From Candidatus Heimdallarchaeota archaeon (GTDB lineage Archaea > Asgardarchaeota > Heimdallarchaeia > Heimdallarchaeales > Kariarchaeaceae): a stretch of DNA of 61,740 nt. Below the pieces are notes generated by a model. The model saw only the letters and a list, made by a program, of their open reading frames with translations, made no database searches and was not told the origin of the DNA. The position numbers and the translations under genes are program-made. This document shows positions 51,041 through 60,241 of this stretch, piece after piece. The stretch's first letter is position 1; each line of letters begins with the position of its first letter. The DNA lies in contig WAKA01000202.1 of NCBI GenBank assembly GCA_015523565.1, forward strand, positions 1-61,740, written 5' to 3'.

Positions 51041-54000
51041 ATGAACTATGGAAGTATAGTGTCCATCCCAAGCTATGACAAGGATCGGGAATCAGCCCCT
51101 AAAGTGGAAAAAAAGCTTCCATTCAAGGAACTCTCAAAAAAATTCCCATATCATCAAGTCTTGGAAGAGCTTGTGGAAAAGGCACATAAAATTGCAACTG
51201 TTGCACGAAAAAAAAGGCTTGATCCTGTTGAGGAAGTCGAAATCTATCGTGCAGAAGATGTAGCCTCACGAACTGAAGGGCTTGTTGGTCCAAAGGGAGT
51301 TGCAAAAAGGCTCAGGGAAATGGAATTTATTGAAAAACTGCCAAAAGAAAAGATCGTGATAAAAATAGCAGAAGAAATTGCCTTGGGAAAATTTGGAGAC
51401 ATGCCTCCCCGTGACTTGGCAGAACAGGCAATTAGAACTGCTTTGTCTGTCCAAACCGAAGGCATTACCGCTGCCCCAATCGAGGGCATCTCAAAAGTGA
51501 AAATCAAACAGAATGTTGATGGATCATCTTATCTCGCAATTTATTATTCTGGTCCCATAAGGTCTGCAGGTGGTACTGCACAAGGTGTATCTGTCCTCAT
51601 TGCAGATCATGTACGAAAAACCCTCGGTCTTGATCGCTATAAGGCAACTGACCAAGAAGCTGAAAGGATGCTTGAAGAGGTTCGGGCATATAATGCAAAA
51701 GTCCATCTACAACTGCCTACCAGCGACGAGGAAATCAGATTCGCTTGGAAAAACCTCCCTGTCATGATTTCTGGAGACCCAACAGAACCTGAAGAGGTTT
51801 CTGGATACAGGAATATTGAAAGTATGGAAACAAACCGAATCAGGGGAGGTGCATGCCTTGTTCTTAATGACGGTGTCGTTGGCAGAGCCAAGAAACTGGT
51901 CAAACGTATCAAGAAAATCGGTCTTGAAGGATGGGGATGGCTAGAACGAATCTCCGCTGGGGAATTCAGTGAATTCAAGGAAAAAAAGAAGAAAAAGGAT
52001 GAAAATTCTTCCCAAGAGAAAACGGGGAATGAACAGAAGGATGAACCAATTCGGTATGAGGCGAGCCCTGATACTGCATTTCTTGCAGATGCAATTTCTG
52101 GTAGACCAATCTTTGCAGGGGCAACGCAACCTGGTGGCTTCAGGCTTCGATACGGTCATGCAAGAAATACAGGAATTGCTGGGATTGGTATCCATCCTGC
52201 CACATATGGCGTTTTCAATGACTTTCTTGCACCAGGGACACATGTCAGGACAGAAAGACCTGGAAAGGGAAGCATTGTAGCTCCTGTCAATACAATACGC
52301 CCCCCTATCATCAAACTACAGTCTGGAGACGTGATCGAAGTTAAAACCTATCAACAGGGAATCAACCTCTTCCCCCTTATTGAAAAAATCCTTTTCGTCG
52401 GAGACCTACTAATCGGATATGGTGAATTTGTCCAAAACAACTACAAACTAGTGCCTGCTGGTTTCAATGAGGAATGGTGGGCCCAAATCCTTAAGGAAAG
52501 TGGAAATGAGCACTACCTTCCTGATGTGCATCCCCATCTCCTGACAAAATACCTGTCTGAACATCCACCCAGTGAAATAGAGGCAATTGATATCGCAAAA
52601 AAGACAGGAACCCCCCTCCATCCAAAATATGTGCCCGCATGGAAATACATCTCCGCAACAGAAGCATCCCAACTTCGAAATGAAATTCTAAATGCAAAAT
52701 CAAACCTCCTCTCCCCAAACATAAAACCAATCTTAGAAAAAGCATTGATTACCCACAAAATAGACTCTGAAACAAAGAAAATCAAAGTTGACTTTTTCAT
52801 AACACTCAGATTCCAACTTACTGGTCAAGAAAATGATGATGACCCCATTTCAGATGCCCCAGATTCTTGTTATGATGGACTCGATTTCATCCAAAAAACC
52901 TGTCCTGTCCCTATCCTTGATACAATGGGAACAACTCTTGGTGCAAGAATGGGAAGACCTGAAAAAGCAAAACCACGGTTGATGCAACCTGCAAGACACG
53001 GTCTGTTTCCGTTGGGCAATATCAGGGGCGTGGGAACTGACCTGAAAAAAGCAGAAAATTACGGAACCATTAATGTGGCACTCGCAGATCGATACTGCCA
53101 CAATTGCGACCTTCCCCAATATGAACGTTTCTGCATCAAATGCACTGAACCAACTGAATTACGGGGCAGGTGCATAAAATGTGGTGCAACCAATGACGAA
53201 GGTCCATGCGACGTGTGTGGTGGACGTGTCACAAACAAAAAACGATATGACCTAGACATCCCGAAAATCCTCAATCAAGTGAGATCAAGAATCGGTGAAA
53301 TCCCTCAAAAAGTCAAGTTGATTGAGGAACTGAAAAATCCAACATATACCCCTGAAATTATTGAAAAAGGAATTCTCCGTGCAAAATACGGCTTGCATGT
53401 GTTCAGGGACGGAACCATCAGGTATGACGCAACAGATGCACCCCTAACCCATTTCAAACCAAAGGAAATTGAAACATCAATTGAGAAACTCATTGAACTA
53501 GGCTATGATACTGATATTGAAGGAAAACCCTTGGAAAATGAAGACCAAATCTTGGCAATCAAGCCACAAGACATCATTGTCAATCAAAATTTCAAAGAAC
53601 ATGCTTTTAATGTCGCAAAATTCATTGACGACCTACTGAAATACGTCTACAAAATGGAACCGTTCTATAACCTGAAATCCCCAAAGGATATTGTAGGTCA
53701 CCTCATAATCGGTCTCGCTCCACATACAAGTGCTGGCGTCATCGGAAGAGTCATCGGCTTCACTACTGCAAGCGTCTGTTGGGCACATCCGTTCTGGCAT
53801 TCTGCGAAACGTAGGAACTGCGTTGCTTACGAGCATGAAATCCCACTCTTTAACGAAAAAACCAATGAACTTGAAATCCACACCATCGGTCAACTTGTCG
53901 ATCACATTCAATCATATTCAAAAGGTAAAATTGTCGACGCCTTCGGCACCACTGAATTTGAAAATCCCCTGACTCACCTTAAGGCAATATCACTTGACGA

Positions 54001-56083
54001 AAAAACCCATCGCATAACCCTTGAACCCATCAAAAAATGGATAAAAGGAGAAACCGAATATTGGGTCAAAATCACCACAAATTCTGGCACTGAGCTTATC
54101 ATGACTCCAAACCACAGGCAACTCGTCTTTAAGAACGGCAAGGTCATCCGCAAAAAGGCTTCCGAACTCCAACCCAATGACCTTCTCCCAACCCCTGCCA
54201 AAATCATGCTGCCAACATCACCCACACAAAAACTCAACTTATTGGAAACCTTCTCCAAAAGATTACCTCGATCTCATGAATTCAATCAGTTCAGGAATTC
54301 CCTTAGACTAAGAAATGCCCCAATTATTCAACAAACTATACTTCAACGAACCACAAAAGAACAAAGGAAACATTTGACTCAACTTATGCCATTGACAGGA
54401 AGCAAACCATTCACTAAACGATGGTTCAACTCAATTCCTCTGTCCCATATCGAGGTACTCGTCTCAAACAATGTCATCTCATGGAATGAAATCCCTAAAA
54501 ATGCAAGCTTGGGAATTGCAAGAAACGCAAAAACAACCCCTGCTTTTATTGATCTTGACCCCCAATTCTTTAGATTCCTCGGATTATACACTGCTGAAGG
54601 ATTTGTCCGAAACTCACCAGGAACTTACCAGATTAATATCGGAAACACAACCCCCGAAATCAAGAATGAAATCGAAATGCTATCCCTCAAATTCTGTGGG
54701 AAACCATATGCCCCCAAAAATTTCCATAATGTCGTAAACGCAAACAAAATCATCTCTTACCTCATCGCTTTTGCACTCAAGGCAGGAACATCCGCTCTCA
54801 ATAAAAGAATCCCCTCAATTGTATTTTCCCAGCCAATACAAAACAAACTAGCTTACCTCAGCGGTATCATCGACGGCGATGGATCAATTGTCACTCAAAA
54901 CAAGGCTGTACAGATATATACCGCAAACAAAAAACTTGCACATGATTACAGACTCCTACTGTCAACACTCGGATATAAGGCAAAAATCTCCTCCGTTGCT
55001 GGAAAAAGATTCGGAAATAAAGTCCTCCAAAGATATAAACAGCTGAATAAAATCCCAAACTCCAAAGGAATACTATACCACATTATCATCTATGATCATG
55101 ACCTCCTCCAAAAAATTAACCTGAAACATCCCAAAAAAATGCAAAAGGCAAAACAAATCCTGCAAAATCCAAGAAAATCATCCAAAACATCATTCTCAAA
55201 TGACATATTTCTGGATCCAATCAAGTCAATCAAAATAATCAAGAAAAAACAAGCGACATATTGCGCAGAAATTGATAGCAAGAACCATAACCTTGTTTTC
55301 CTAAATTCACCAATCACCAGTAATTGTGACGGGGACGAAGATGGGATTGTCCTGCTTATGGATGGCTTCCTCAACTTCTCTAAGGAATACCTACCCACAA
55401 CCCGTGGATCAAAAATGGATGCCCCCCTTGTATTGGTGACAAAGCTCAACCCTCTAGAGGTGGATGATGAAGCATTTAACCTTGACTTCAGTTATGCATA
55501 TCCCACTTCATTTTATTCTGAGACCCTGAAAGGCAGTGTCCCCAGCAAACTCCCCGTCCCCCGTATTGAGGACGTTCTTGGAACCCTTCAACAATTCCAG
55601 AATGTACCATACACCCACTATACTGATGACATTGCCATTGGTCCATTGGTCACAAAATACAAGATCATCCCCACCATGAAAGACAAACTGTATGCACAAA
55701 TGGATCTTGCAGAGATCATCTCTGCGGTAGATGCAAAATTTGTGGCAGAACAGGTTCTGAAACGCCACTTCATCCCTGACTTAATGGGCAATCTAAGATC
55801 CTTTGCCAAACAGGGAGTCTATTGCGGTACATGCCGTGCCAAGTATCGTAGAGTTCCTCTTACTGGAAAATGCCTCAACAAGAAATGTCCAAAGCCTGAT
55901 TCTCTTCGTCTCAACATCAATCCTGCATCTGTATACAAGTATCTCGAAATTGCGCAGGAACTGATTGATCGATACCAAATGCGGCATTACATTCAAGACA
56001 GGCTTGATCGTATTAAGCTCGGAATTTATGGGCTATTTCCCCCTCCAGAAAAAAAGCAACTGGATCTCTCGGACTTTTTCTGA
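51041..56083 (+). CDS. polC: DNA polymerase II large subunit DP2, with intein
   Basis: The catalytic subunit of archaeal D-family DNA polymerase, 1680 residues as translated and about 1178 after protein splicing. MNYGSIVSIPSYDKD is a normal start; the longer open frame from 50843 is not needed. Signatures include YYSGPIRSAGGTAQ, GGFRLRYGHARNTG and GIHPATYGVFNDFL. Zinc fingers occur at CHNCDLPQYERFCIKC ... CIKCGATNDEGPCDVCGG and CGTCRAKYRRVPLTGKC. The catalytic NCDGDEDG motif is interrupted by an intein of 502 residues after AKRRN. A lysine-rich linker (FKEKKKKKDENSSQEK) is an insertion. The small subunit DP1 is not in the window. Confidence 0.96.
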   Translation: MNYGSIVSIPSYDKDRESAPKVEKKLPFKELSKKFPYHQVLEELVEKAHKIATVARKKRLDPVEEVEIYRAEDVASRTEGLVGPKGVAKRLREMEFIEKLPKEKIVIKIAEEIALGKFGDMPPRDLAEQAIRTALSVQTEGITAAPIEGISKVKIKQNVDGSSYLAIYYSGPIRSAGGTAQGVSVLIADHVRKTLGLDRYKATDQEAERMLEEVRAYNAKVHLQLPTSDEEIRFAWKNLPVMISGDPTEPEEVSGYRNIESMETNRIRGGACLVLNDGVVGRAKKLVKRIKKIGLEGWGWLERISAGEFSEFKEKKKKKDENSSQEKTGNEQKDEPIRYEASPDTAFLADAISGRPIFAGATQPGGFRLRYGHARNTGIAGIGIHPATYGVFNDFLAPGTHVRTERPGKGSIVAPVNTIRPPIIKLQSGDVIEVKTYQQGINLFPLIEKILFVGDLLIGYGEFVQNNYKLVPAGFNEEWWAQILKESGNEHYLPDVHPHLLTKYLSEHPPSEIEAIDIAKKTGTPLHPKYVPAWKYISATEASQLRNEILNAKSNLLSPNIKPILEKALITHKIDSETKKIKVDFFITLRFQLTGQENDDDPISDAPDSCYDGLDFIQKTCPVPILDTMGTTLGARMGRPEKAKPRLMQPARHGLFPLGNIRGVGTDLKKAENYGTINVALADRYCHNCDLPQYERFCIKCTEPTELRGRCIKCGATNDEGPCDVCGGRVTNKKRYDLDIPKILNQVRSRIGEIPQKVKLIEELKNPTYTPEIIEKGILRAKYGLHVFRDGTIRYDATDAPLTHFKPKEIETSIEKLIELGYDTDIEGKPLENEDQILAIKPQDIIVNQNFKEHAFNVAKFIDDLLKYVYKMEPFYNLKSPKDIVGHLIIGLAPHTSAGVIGRVIGFTTASVCWAHPFWHSAKRRNCVAYEHEIPLFNEKTNELEIHTIGQLVDHIQSYSKGKIVDAFGTTEFENPLTHLKAISLDEKTHRITLEPIKKWIKGETEYWVKITTNSGTELIMTPNHRQLVFKNGKVIRKKASELQPNDLLPTPAKIMLPTSPTQKLNLLETFSKRLPRSHEFNQFRNSLRLRNAPIIQQTILQRTTKEQRKHLTQLMPLTGSKPFTKRWFNSIPLSHIEVLVSNNVISWNEIPKNASLGIARNAKTTPAFIDLDPQFFRFLGLYTAEGFVRNSPGTYQINIGNTTPEIKNEIEMLSLKFCGKPYAPKNFHNVVNANKIISYLIAFALKAGTSALNKRIPSIVFSQPIQNKLAYLSGIIDGDGSIVTQNKAVQIYTANKKLAHDYRLLLSTLGYKAKISSVAGKRFGNKVLQRYKQLNKIPNSKGILYHIIIYDHDLLQKINLKHPKKMQKAKQILQNPRKSSKTSFSNDIFLDPIKSIKIIKKKQATYCAEIDSKNHNLVFLNSPITSNCDGDEDGIVLLMDGFLNFSKEYLPTTRGSKMDAPLVLVTKLNPLEVDDEAFNLDFSYAYPTSFYSETLKGSVPSKLPVPRIEDVLGTLQQFQNVPYTHYTDDIAIGPLVTKYKIIPTMKDKLYAQMDLAEIISAVDAKFVAEQVLKRHFIPDLMGNLRSFAKQGVYCGTCRAKYRRVPLTGKCLNKKCPKPDSLRLNINPASVYKYLEIAQELIDRYQMRHYIQDRLDRIKLGIYGLFPPPEKKQLDLSDFF
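53819..55324 (+). other. Intein in DP2 with LAGLIDADG endonuclease
   Basis: A 502-residue intein starting at a cysteine codon (CVAYEHEIPLF) and ending ITSN, just before the extein residue C of CDGDEDG. The N-terminal Hint motif includes TELIMTPNHRQLV (block B with T-x-x-H). Two LAGLIDADG-like motifs, FLGLYTAEGF and YLSGIIDGDGS, mark a homing endonuclease. The C-terminal penultimate residue is Ser instead of the usual His; the final Asn is kept. The insertion site (between AKRRN and CDGDED) is one known for DP2 inteins in other archaea. Confidence 0.93.
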
Positions 56084-56097
56084 GCACAAATCAACGG

Positions 56098-56949
56098 TTA
56101 AATCAATGGTGCAGTGTACTCCCTCATTTCAAACTGCTTGCCAATCAACCTGACAAACTGCTTGTCCTTGGAACGCAATCCGAACGTCTCTATGGGGGTA
56201 TGGAACACCTGAAACACAAGTTCATCATCAACAACCATGTATGATGACATCTCAAGCTTTGACAGTTTTATTTCCAGCTTCCCCTTGTCAAACAGCTCCT
56301 TGACCTTCACCTGACCTGAATTCAAGTCCTCCAATGCACCGGAAACCGTCCTCAATAGATCACTGGCCTCCTCCTCTGGAAAGGCAAGCCTTGCTTGGAT
56401 ATCTCCCACCTTTGAAAGATATTTCGTGCTAAAGGTCTCAAACGGGATGATATTGAAAAAATTCGGTGCAATCATCAATGTCAGGCTTTCCTTCGCCTGC
56501 ATAAAACTAGAAAGTATCTGGTGGGGAAGCTGGGTTTCCTTCAAGTGAAGAACCATTGCCGCTTGATCAATGGACGTGGCCCGTGACATGATCTTTTTCT
56601 GCAATTCCTGCAATTCCTTCAGGGTGTCATTGAAAACATGCAATTCCTCTTCCTTCACAGCCCGTAAATATGCAAACAACGCAGTCTCGTCCCCAATCCA
56701 ATATTTTGCTGGTCTTGTCCCGCTTGAATTGACCAATTGCTTGTTGACCAACTGAACCAATGCAGGATAAACCTTTGAATCTGGAAGGTCCAGTATCTGT
56801 GACAGTTCCTTGCCTGTCACATTTGGAGTCTCCAAAAGCTGTCCATAAATTTTCGCCTCGTTTTTTGCTAGAATCCCCAAGGAAATGAGCAAATCAATGA
56901 ACTTCCTCAGGTCAAATTCCTCGACTGCACCAGAACGCTCTATTATCAT
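56098..56949 (-). CDS. TrmB-family transcriptional regulator
   Basis: A 283-residue archaeal regulator. The N-terminal winged-helix domain is clear: LISLGILAKNEAKIYGQLLE, followed by VTGKELSQILDLPDSKVYPALVQLVNKQLV. The C-terminal region (after ~110) is the ligand-sensing TrmB domain type. TrmB proteins often sense sugars, but no sugar transport genes are nearby, so the ligand cannot be guessed. The gene is convergent with polC and lies 67 bases downstream of the KH-domain gene on the same strand. Confidence 0.85.
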   Translation of the reverse strand: MIIERSGAVEEFDLRKFIDLLISLGILAKNEAKIYGQLLETPNVTGKELSQILDLPDSKVYPALVQLVNKQLVNSSGTRPAKYWIGDETALFAYLRAVKEEELHVFNDTLKELQELQKKIMSRATSIDQAAMVLHLKETQLPHQILSSFMQAKESLTLMIAPNFFNIIPFETFSTKYLSKVGDIQARLAFPEEEASDLLRTVSGALEDLNSGQVKVKELFDKGKLEIKLSKLEMSSYMVVDDELVFQVFHTPIETFGLRSKDKQFVRLIGKQFEMREYTAPLI

Positions 56950-57016
56950 TCAAATATGCTATGGTTTCATGCTTAATATATTTACTCCTCATTTACGGTA
57001 GTAAATTAATTCATCC

Positions 57017-57670
57017 TCAATCCAAATCCTCAATCAATTTCTCAAATTCTGCATCCAAATCCTCATCCTCCTCCCCAATCAATTCAGACAGCTCATCCAT
57101 CCCCTCCGTCTTTTCCTCCCATAATTCATCTGATCCAGCATCCAGTTCCTTTTTCCGACGCTCAAGTATTCCGTAAACCTTGTTCTGATCAACCCCATTG
57201 ATTATCATCATGACCGCCTCCTTGGCAACAAGCATGTTCTCGTACTTCCCAATTATTGAAACTGTCGAACCTTGGACAACAATTGAAGTGCGTGTCAGCC
57301 TCTCTATTGTCTTACGAGTTCGCCCCCTTGTTCCAATCAGCCGTGACCTGATGCGTATCAACGCAGATTTGTTCCCCCTTGTAAATTCCTTCAGGTTGAT
57401 GATCTCAAGAAAATAATTGTCACTGAACAGGAACATGGCTTTCTCTGGAGTATAACCCCTCCCTATTGCCTTTACAACGTTCTGGGCCCGTAACTGCAAA
57501 AGGGGGTCACTGTCATCAACAGGAATGATTGCAACCTCACCCGTCTCCGAATCAATCTGAAGACGGACACGACCGCGTTTTTCAATTTCCTTCTTTACAG
57601 TGCCTTTTGGTCCTATCAACACCCCGACCCTATTCTTCGGGATCATTATGTATTGTGCATGGTCAATCAC
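57017..57670 (-). CDS. PNO1/Krr1-like KH-domain RNA-binding protein
   Basis: A 217-residue protein with two KH domains (MIPKNRVGVLIGPKGTVKKEIEKRG and SRLIGTRGRTRKTIERLT). This is the archaeal counterpart of eukaryotic PNO1/Dim2, used in small-subunit rRNA maturation. The C-terminal ~50 residues form an acidic tail (DELSELIGEEDEDLDAEFEKLIEDLD). The GTG at 57670 is preferred because a TATA-like ATATATTG lies about 26 bases upstream; a longer frame starts at 57721. It is upstream of the trmB-like gene. Confidence 0.88.
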   Translation of the reverse strand: MIDHAQYIMIPKNRVGVLIGPKGTVKKEIEKRGRVRLQIDSETGEVAIIPVDDSDPLLQLRAQNVVKAIGRGYTPEKAMFLFSDNYFLEIINLKEFTRGNKSALIRIRSRLIGTRGRTRKTIERLTRTSIVVQGSTVSIIGKYENMLVAKEAVMMIINGVDQNKVYGILERRKKELDAGSDELWEEKTEGMDELSELIGEEDEDLDAEFEKLIEDLD

Positions 57671-57690
57671 TAAAAGAATCTGAGTCGATT

Positions 57691-57700
57691 CAATATATCT
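57691..57700 (-). promoter_or_regulatory. TATA-like box for the KH-domain gene
   Basis: AGATATATTG on the reverse strand, about 26 bases before the GTG at 57670. Confidence 0.5.
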
Positions 57701-57793
57701 GCATTGCGAAAGAAAACTCATTCACCTGACTGTCAATGCCCTTCAAATCATAGAATATACTCCTTCATCAATGGAGACCCAAAAAATCCATTA

Positions 57794-58614
57794 TCAATCG
57801 TCTCCAAAAAACTCTTTAATCTCTTTAAGGGGAACTATGCCTTGGATGAATAGACGATTTGTGGTCGAAACCTTAAATTCCTTGCCAGAATACATCTCAA
57901 ATTGGATATTTGCTTGTTTGAGTTTCGTCAAAAACTCATTGATTTGATTGATCCCTGAAAAATCAAAAACCACAATGAATTCATAGCCATTTACTGCAAT
58001 TTTTTTAAATCCTGCAAGAAGGAAATAATCTAATCCAATATCATTTGTAAACTTCCCACATACCTGTATTTCAACCTTGAAATTGGCAAATAATTTTCGA
58101 CCTCCAACAACGCGTCCCAAAAATAGGAGGACTTTTCCATTGTTCATTGGAATTTTGAATGTTTGAACTTTCTTGAAAAAAATAAATGGATAAGTGACCT
58201 CTAAAAAAACGATCCCTGAAACAAAAACTGGTTTTTTTCCATATAGCGTTTCCCATTATTAACCATGAATGAAAACGAAACAATCAGATCTCCTTGTAAG
58301 AAAAACAAAAACACCTGCCATTTATTCTGGTATGGTAAGATAAGCGATGTGAAAAGAATTAGAATGAAAACAGGATATAATATCTCATTAAAATACTCAA
58401 TTTTGAATGTTGGAAGGAATAGGAAGGTAATTTTGATGAGTAAAACACTTAACAATATTGCACAAACAATTATTAAGCATTCAACCAAAAAAAGAAATGC
58501 CAAAGTTTCAATGGATTTATTATAGTTCAAAATTAAGTATATTATTTTTATTGGAATAAGAATGATCAAAACACCCCATGCAAAATAGTCTGGCGGTGTA
58601 ATTTGTTTTAACAA
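57794..58614 (-). pseudogene. Membrane protein gene with a frameshift
   Basis: Two reading frames overlap here. The upstream frame (58201-58614, TTG start) encodes four membrane segments and ends at QFLFQGSFF. The downstream frame (57794 on) encodes a soluble domain beginning ...ETLYGKKPVFVSGIVFLEVTYPF and reads through the region before its apparent ATG. Adding one G to the GGG run at about 58249-58252 fuses them into NNGETLYGKKPVFVSG, a natural-looking sequence of about 273 residues. I therefore read this as one membrane protein gene broken by a one-base deletion or an assembly error. No family is recognised. Confidence 0.6.
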
Positions 58615-58963
58615 AGAATGCTTAAAATCACTCTTCTAGAAGTTATCTCCCATTAGATCATTGCACCTGTATATAGATTTCTTTGGAGAATGGTGACTGA
58701 ACACCTCATCTCATAGAGAATCGATCTATGGTCATTAAAAAAGACTAATCAGCTTGTTTTAATCTTTTAATAAATTAGATATGTCTGATCTTTTTTTCCT
58801 TTTATCAACAATTCAACAAATATGTAGTGTTGGAAAAAACATTTTGTTGAGAATGATTCTTCCACATCTGGAAATGTGATTCTATTATTTCACAAACAAA
58901 ATCCATTCCTACCAAATTTCCAATGGAAAATGTTTATAGGGGCTGGTAAAGATAAATAATTAT
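58615..58963. other. Intergenic AT-rich stretch
   Basis: About 350 bases with no gene that I can support. The sequence is strongly AT-rich. A TATA-like TTTATA at 58932-58937 and an A/T-rich box at 58945-58957 precede the Uma2-like gene. Confidence 0.6.
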
Positions 58964-59776
58964 ATGGATGAAACTGCCATGTTCTTGGACACAAGACAAA
59001 CAAAGCAGGATGACAAAAATTCCCGACCAAAACCACGACTTGGCCGAAGAGAAAGCGAACCGCATTCAGACGAGATAAACTACCTCTACGATGTCCTTTC
59101 ATCTAATTTCCCAAAAGACCGGGTGTTATGGGATCTTCATCATTATTTCACCATTGCTGGAGAATTGATTGACATAGTTTTTGACATCTCCTATTTCAAG
59201 GATTTTCAATTGCCTTTCAGGATATCCTCCTATAATGCACAAAAATATGGCAACCGTGTCCCCACCATGGCAATCAACATCCTATCTGCATCAACATTTA
59301 AAAACGACCTTGGTATCATCCTTGAACAATGCCAAAGATTGAAAATACCAGTATATGTCATGTTTAGCGATCACCTCCAGGCACCAAGCTATGTAAAGGC
59401 TCCTATGCTAAAAATATATTATCTAGAGGGAAACCAATACCACACAGCAGAAACAAGGGATATTTGTTGCAGGGAAGGGGAGGAACCAGCCCCATCAAAA
59501 CTCATTGATGTCCTTCCAGATGTCTTACCCTTCAAATTCGGGATCATGGAACGAAATGAAAGGTATTTGAAAGACACAGTATCTCCACTGTACTTCCTTG
59601 CATTGGTTGACAGGGTCACTGGCAAACTTCTGCTCACCCGAAGGCAGAAAGCAGAAAAAAGAGCCGATGAAGAGAAGAGAAGGGCTGATGAGGAAAAGAG
59701 AAGAGCGGACGAACTGCAGAAAAAACTTGAAATGCTGGAAAAAGGGCAATGGTCTGATAAACAACAAACAAGATAG
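58964..59776 (+). CDS. Uma2-like (PD-(D/E)xK-related) protein with coiled-coil tail
   Basis: A 270-residue protein resembling Uma2-family restriction-endonuclease-like proteins. Typical features are SEPHSDEINYLYDVLSSNF, the IDIVFDISYF acidic segment (D70/D74), VPTMAINILSASTFKNDLG and the highly charged C-terminal repeat EKRRADEEKRRADELQKKLE. In the usual family motif VVE(V/I)LSPST the catalytic Glu is at the position of N105 here, so the nuclease centre may be inactive. It lies upstream of the second small-protein + HD pair, on the same strand. Confidence 0.6.
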   Translation: MDETAMFLDTRQTKQDDKNSRPKPRLGRRESEPHSDEINYLYDVLSSNFPKDRVLWDLHHYFTIAGELIDIVFDISYFKDFQLPFRISSYNAQKYGNRVPTMAINILSASTFKNDLGIILEQCQRLKIPVYVMFSDHLQAPSYVKAPMLKIYYLEGNQYHTAETRDICCREGEEPAPSKLIDVLPDVLPFKFGIMERNERYLKDTVSPLYFLALVDRVTGKLLLTRRQKAEKRADEEKRRADEEKRRADELQKKLEMLEKGQWSDKQQTR

Positions 59777-59920
59777 AAATGGTGTTCATCCCTTCTAAAT
59801 CAGTCATGGTGGCGCGAACTCTTACTTTATTCTTCCTGCATTCCCCTAAAATTATGAAATTAGAACGCTTATTTTTGCACCGCTAAAAAAAATACTCTTA
59901 TGTTCCATCGAAACTCTCTA

Positions 59921-59932
59921 TCTTTATAAACT
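59921..59932 (+). promoter_or_regulatory. TATA box for the 94-residue gene
   Basis: TCTTTATAAACT lies about 30 bases before the ATG at 59957. Confidence 0.55.
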
Positions 59933-59956
59933 TAATTTATAACAAATGAACATCAA

Positions 59957-60241
59957 ATGATTGAATCAAGGAATGAAGAAATAAATCCATCTGAAATCTC
60001 TCTTTTACCTGTATTTTTGGCGTTGAAAGAATATCGACAATCTGAAGTCACTGAAAAAAAACTTGTTGAAATAATCGAAAATTCAGAAATTAATGAAGGT
60101 CATAAGAATTTTGTTATTGCAAATATCGATGATTTTATTGAATTCTGTCTGAATTGGGGGATCCTTCATGAAATCGGCTATCACTACAAAATAAACTGGG
60201 ATAATCTTCTCATGCAGATTTCTTTGGAGGATGTTGATTGA
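59957..60241 (+). CDS. Small protein paired with the second SAMHD1-like gene (winged-helix-like)
   Basis: A 94-residue protein with mostly helical pattern and a C-terminal turn and strand (GILHEIGYHYKINWDNLLMQISLE). I recognise no named family. It shares an outline with the 98-residue protein at 29227: an AL(K/R)E helix, then NI...I....L..GI....GY....L...ISLE-like residues. The stop overlaps the TTG start of the HD gene by four bases, so the two are translated together. The small protein may regulate or bind the HD enzyme; this is inference. Confidence 0.6.
   Translation: MIESRNEEINPSEISLLPVFLALKEYRQSEVTEKKLVEIIENSEINEGHKNFVIANIDDFIEFCLNWGILHEIGYHYKINWDNLLMQISLEDVD
60226..60230 (+). promoter_or_regulatory. 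Shine-Dalgarno site deciding the TTG start of the second HD gene
   Basis: GGAGG lies seven bases before the TTG at 60238. It supports TTG as the start codon of the HD gene, coupled to the end of the small gene. Confidence 0.6.

Noticed and set aside
58071..58283. 70-residue reverse-strand open frame
   Set aside because: It is the third frame across the frameshift region; the other two frames together explain the protein.
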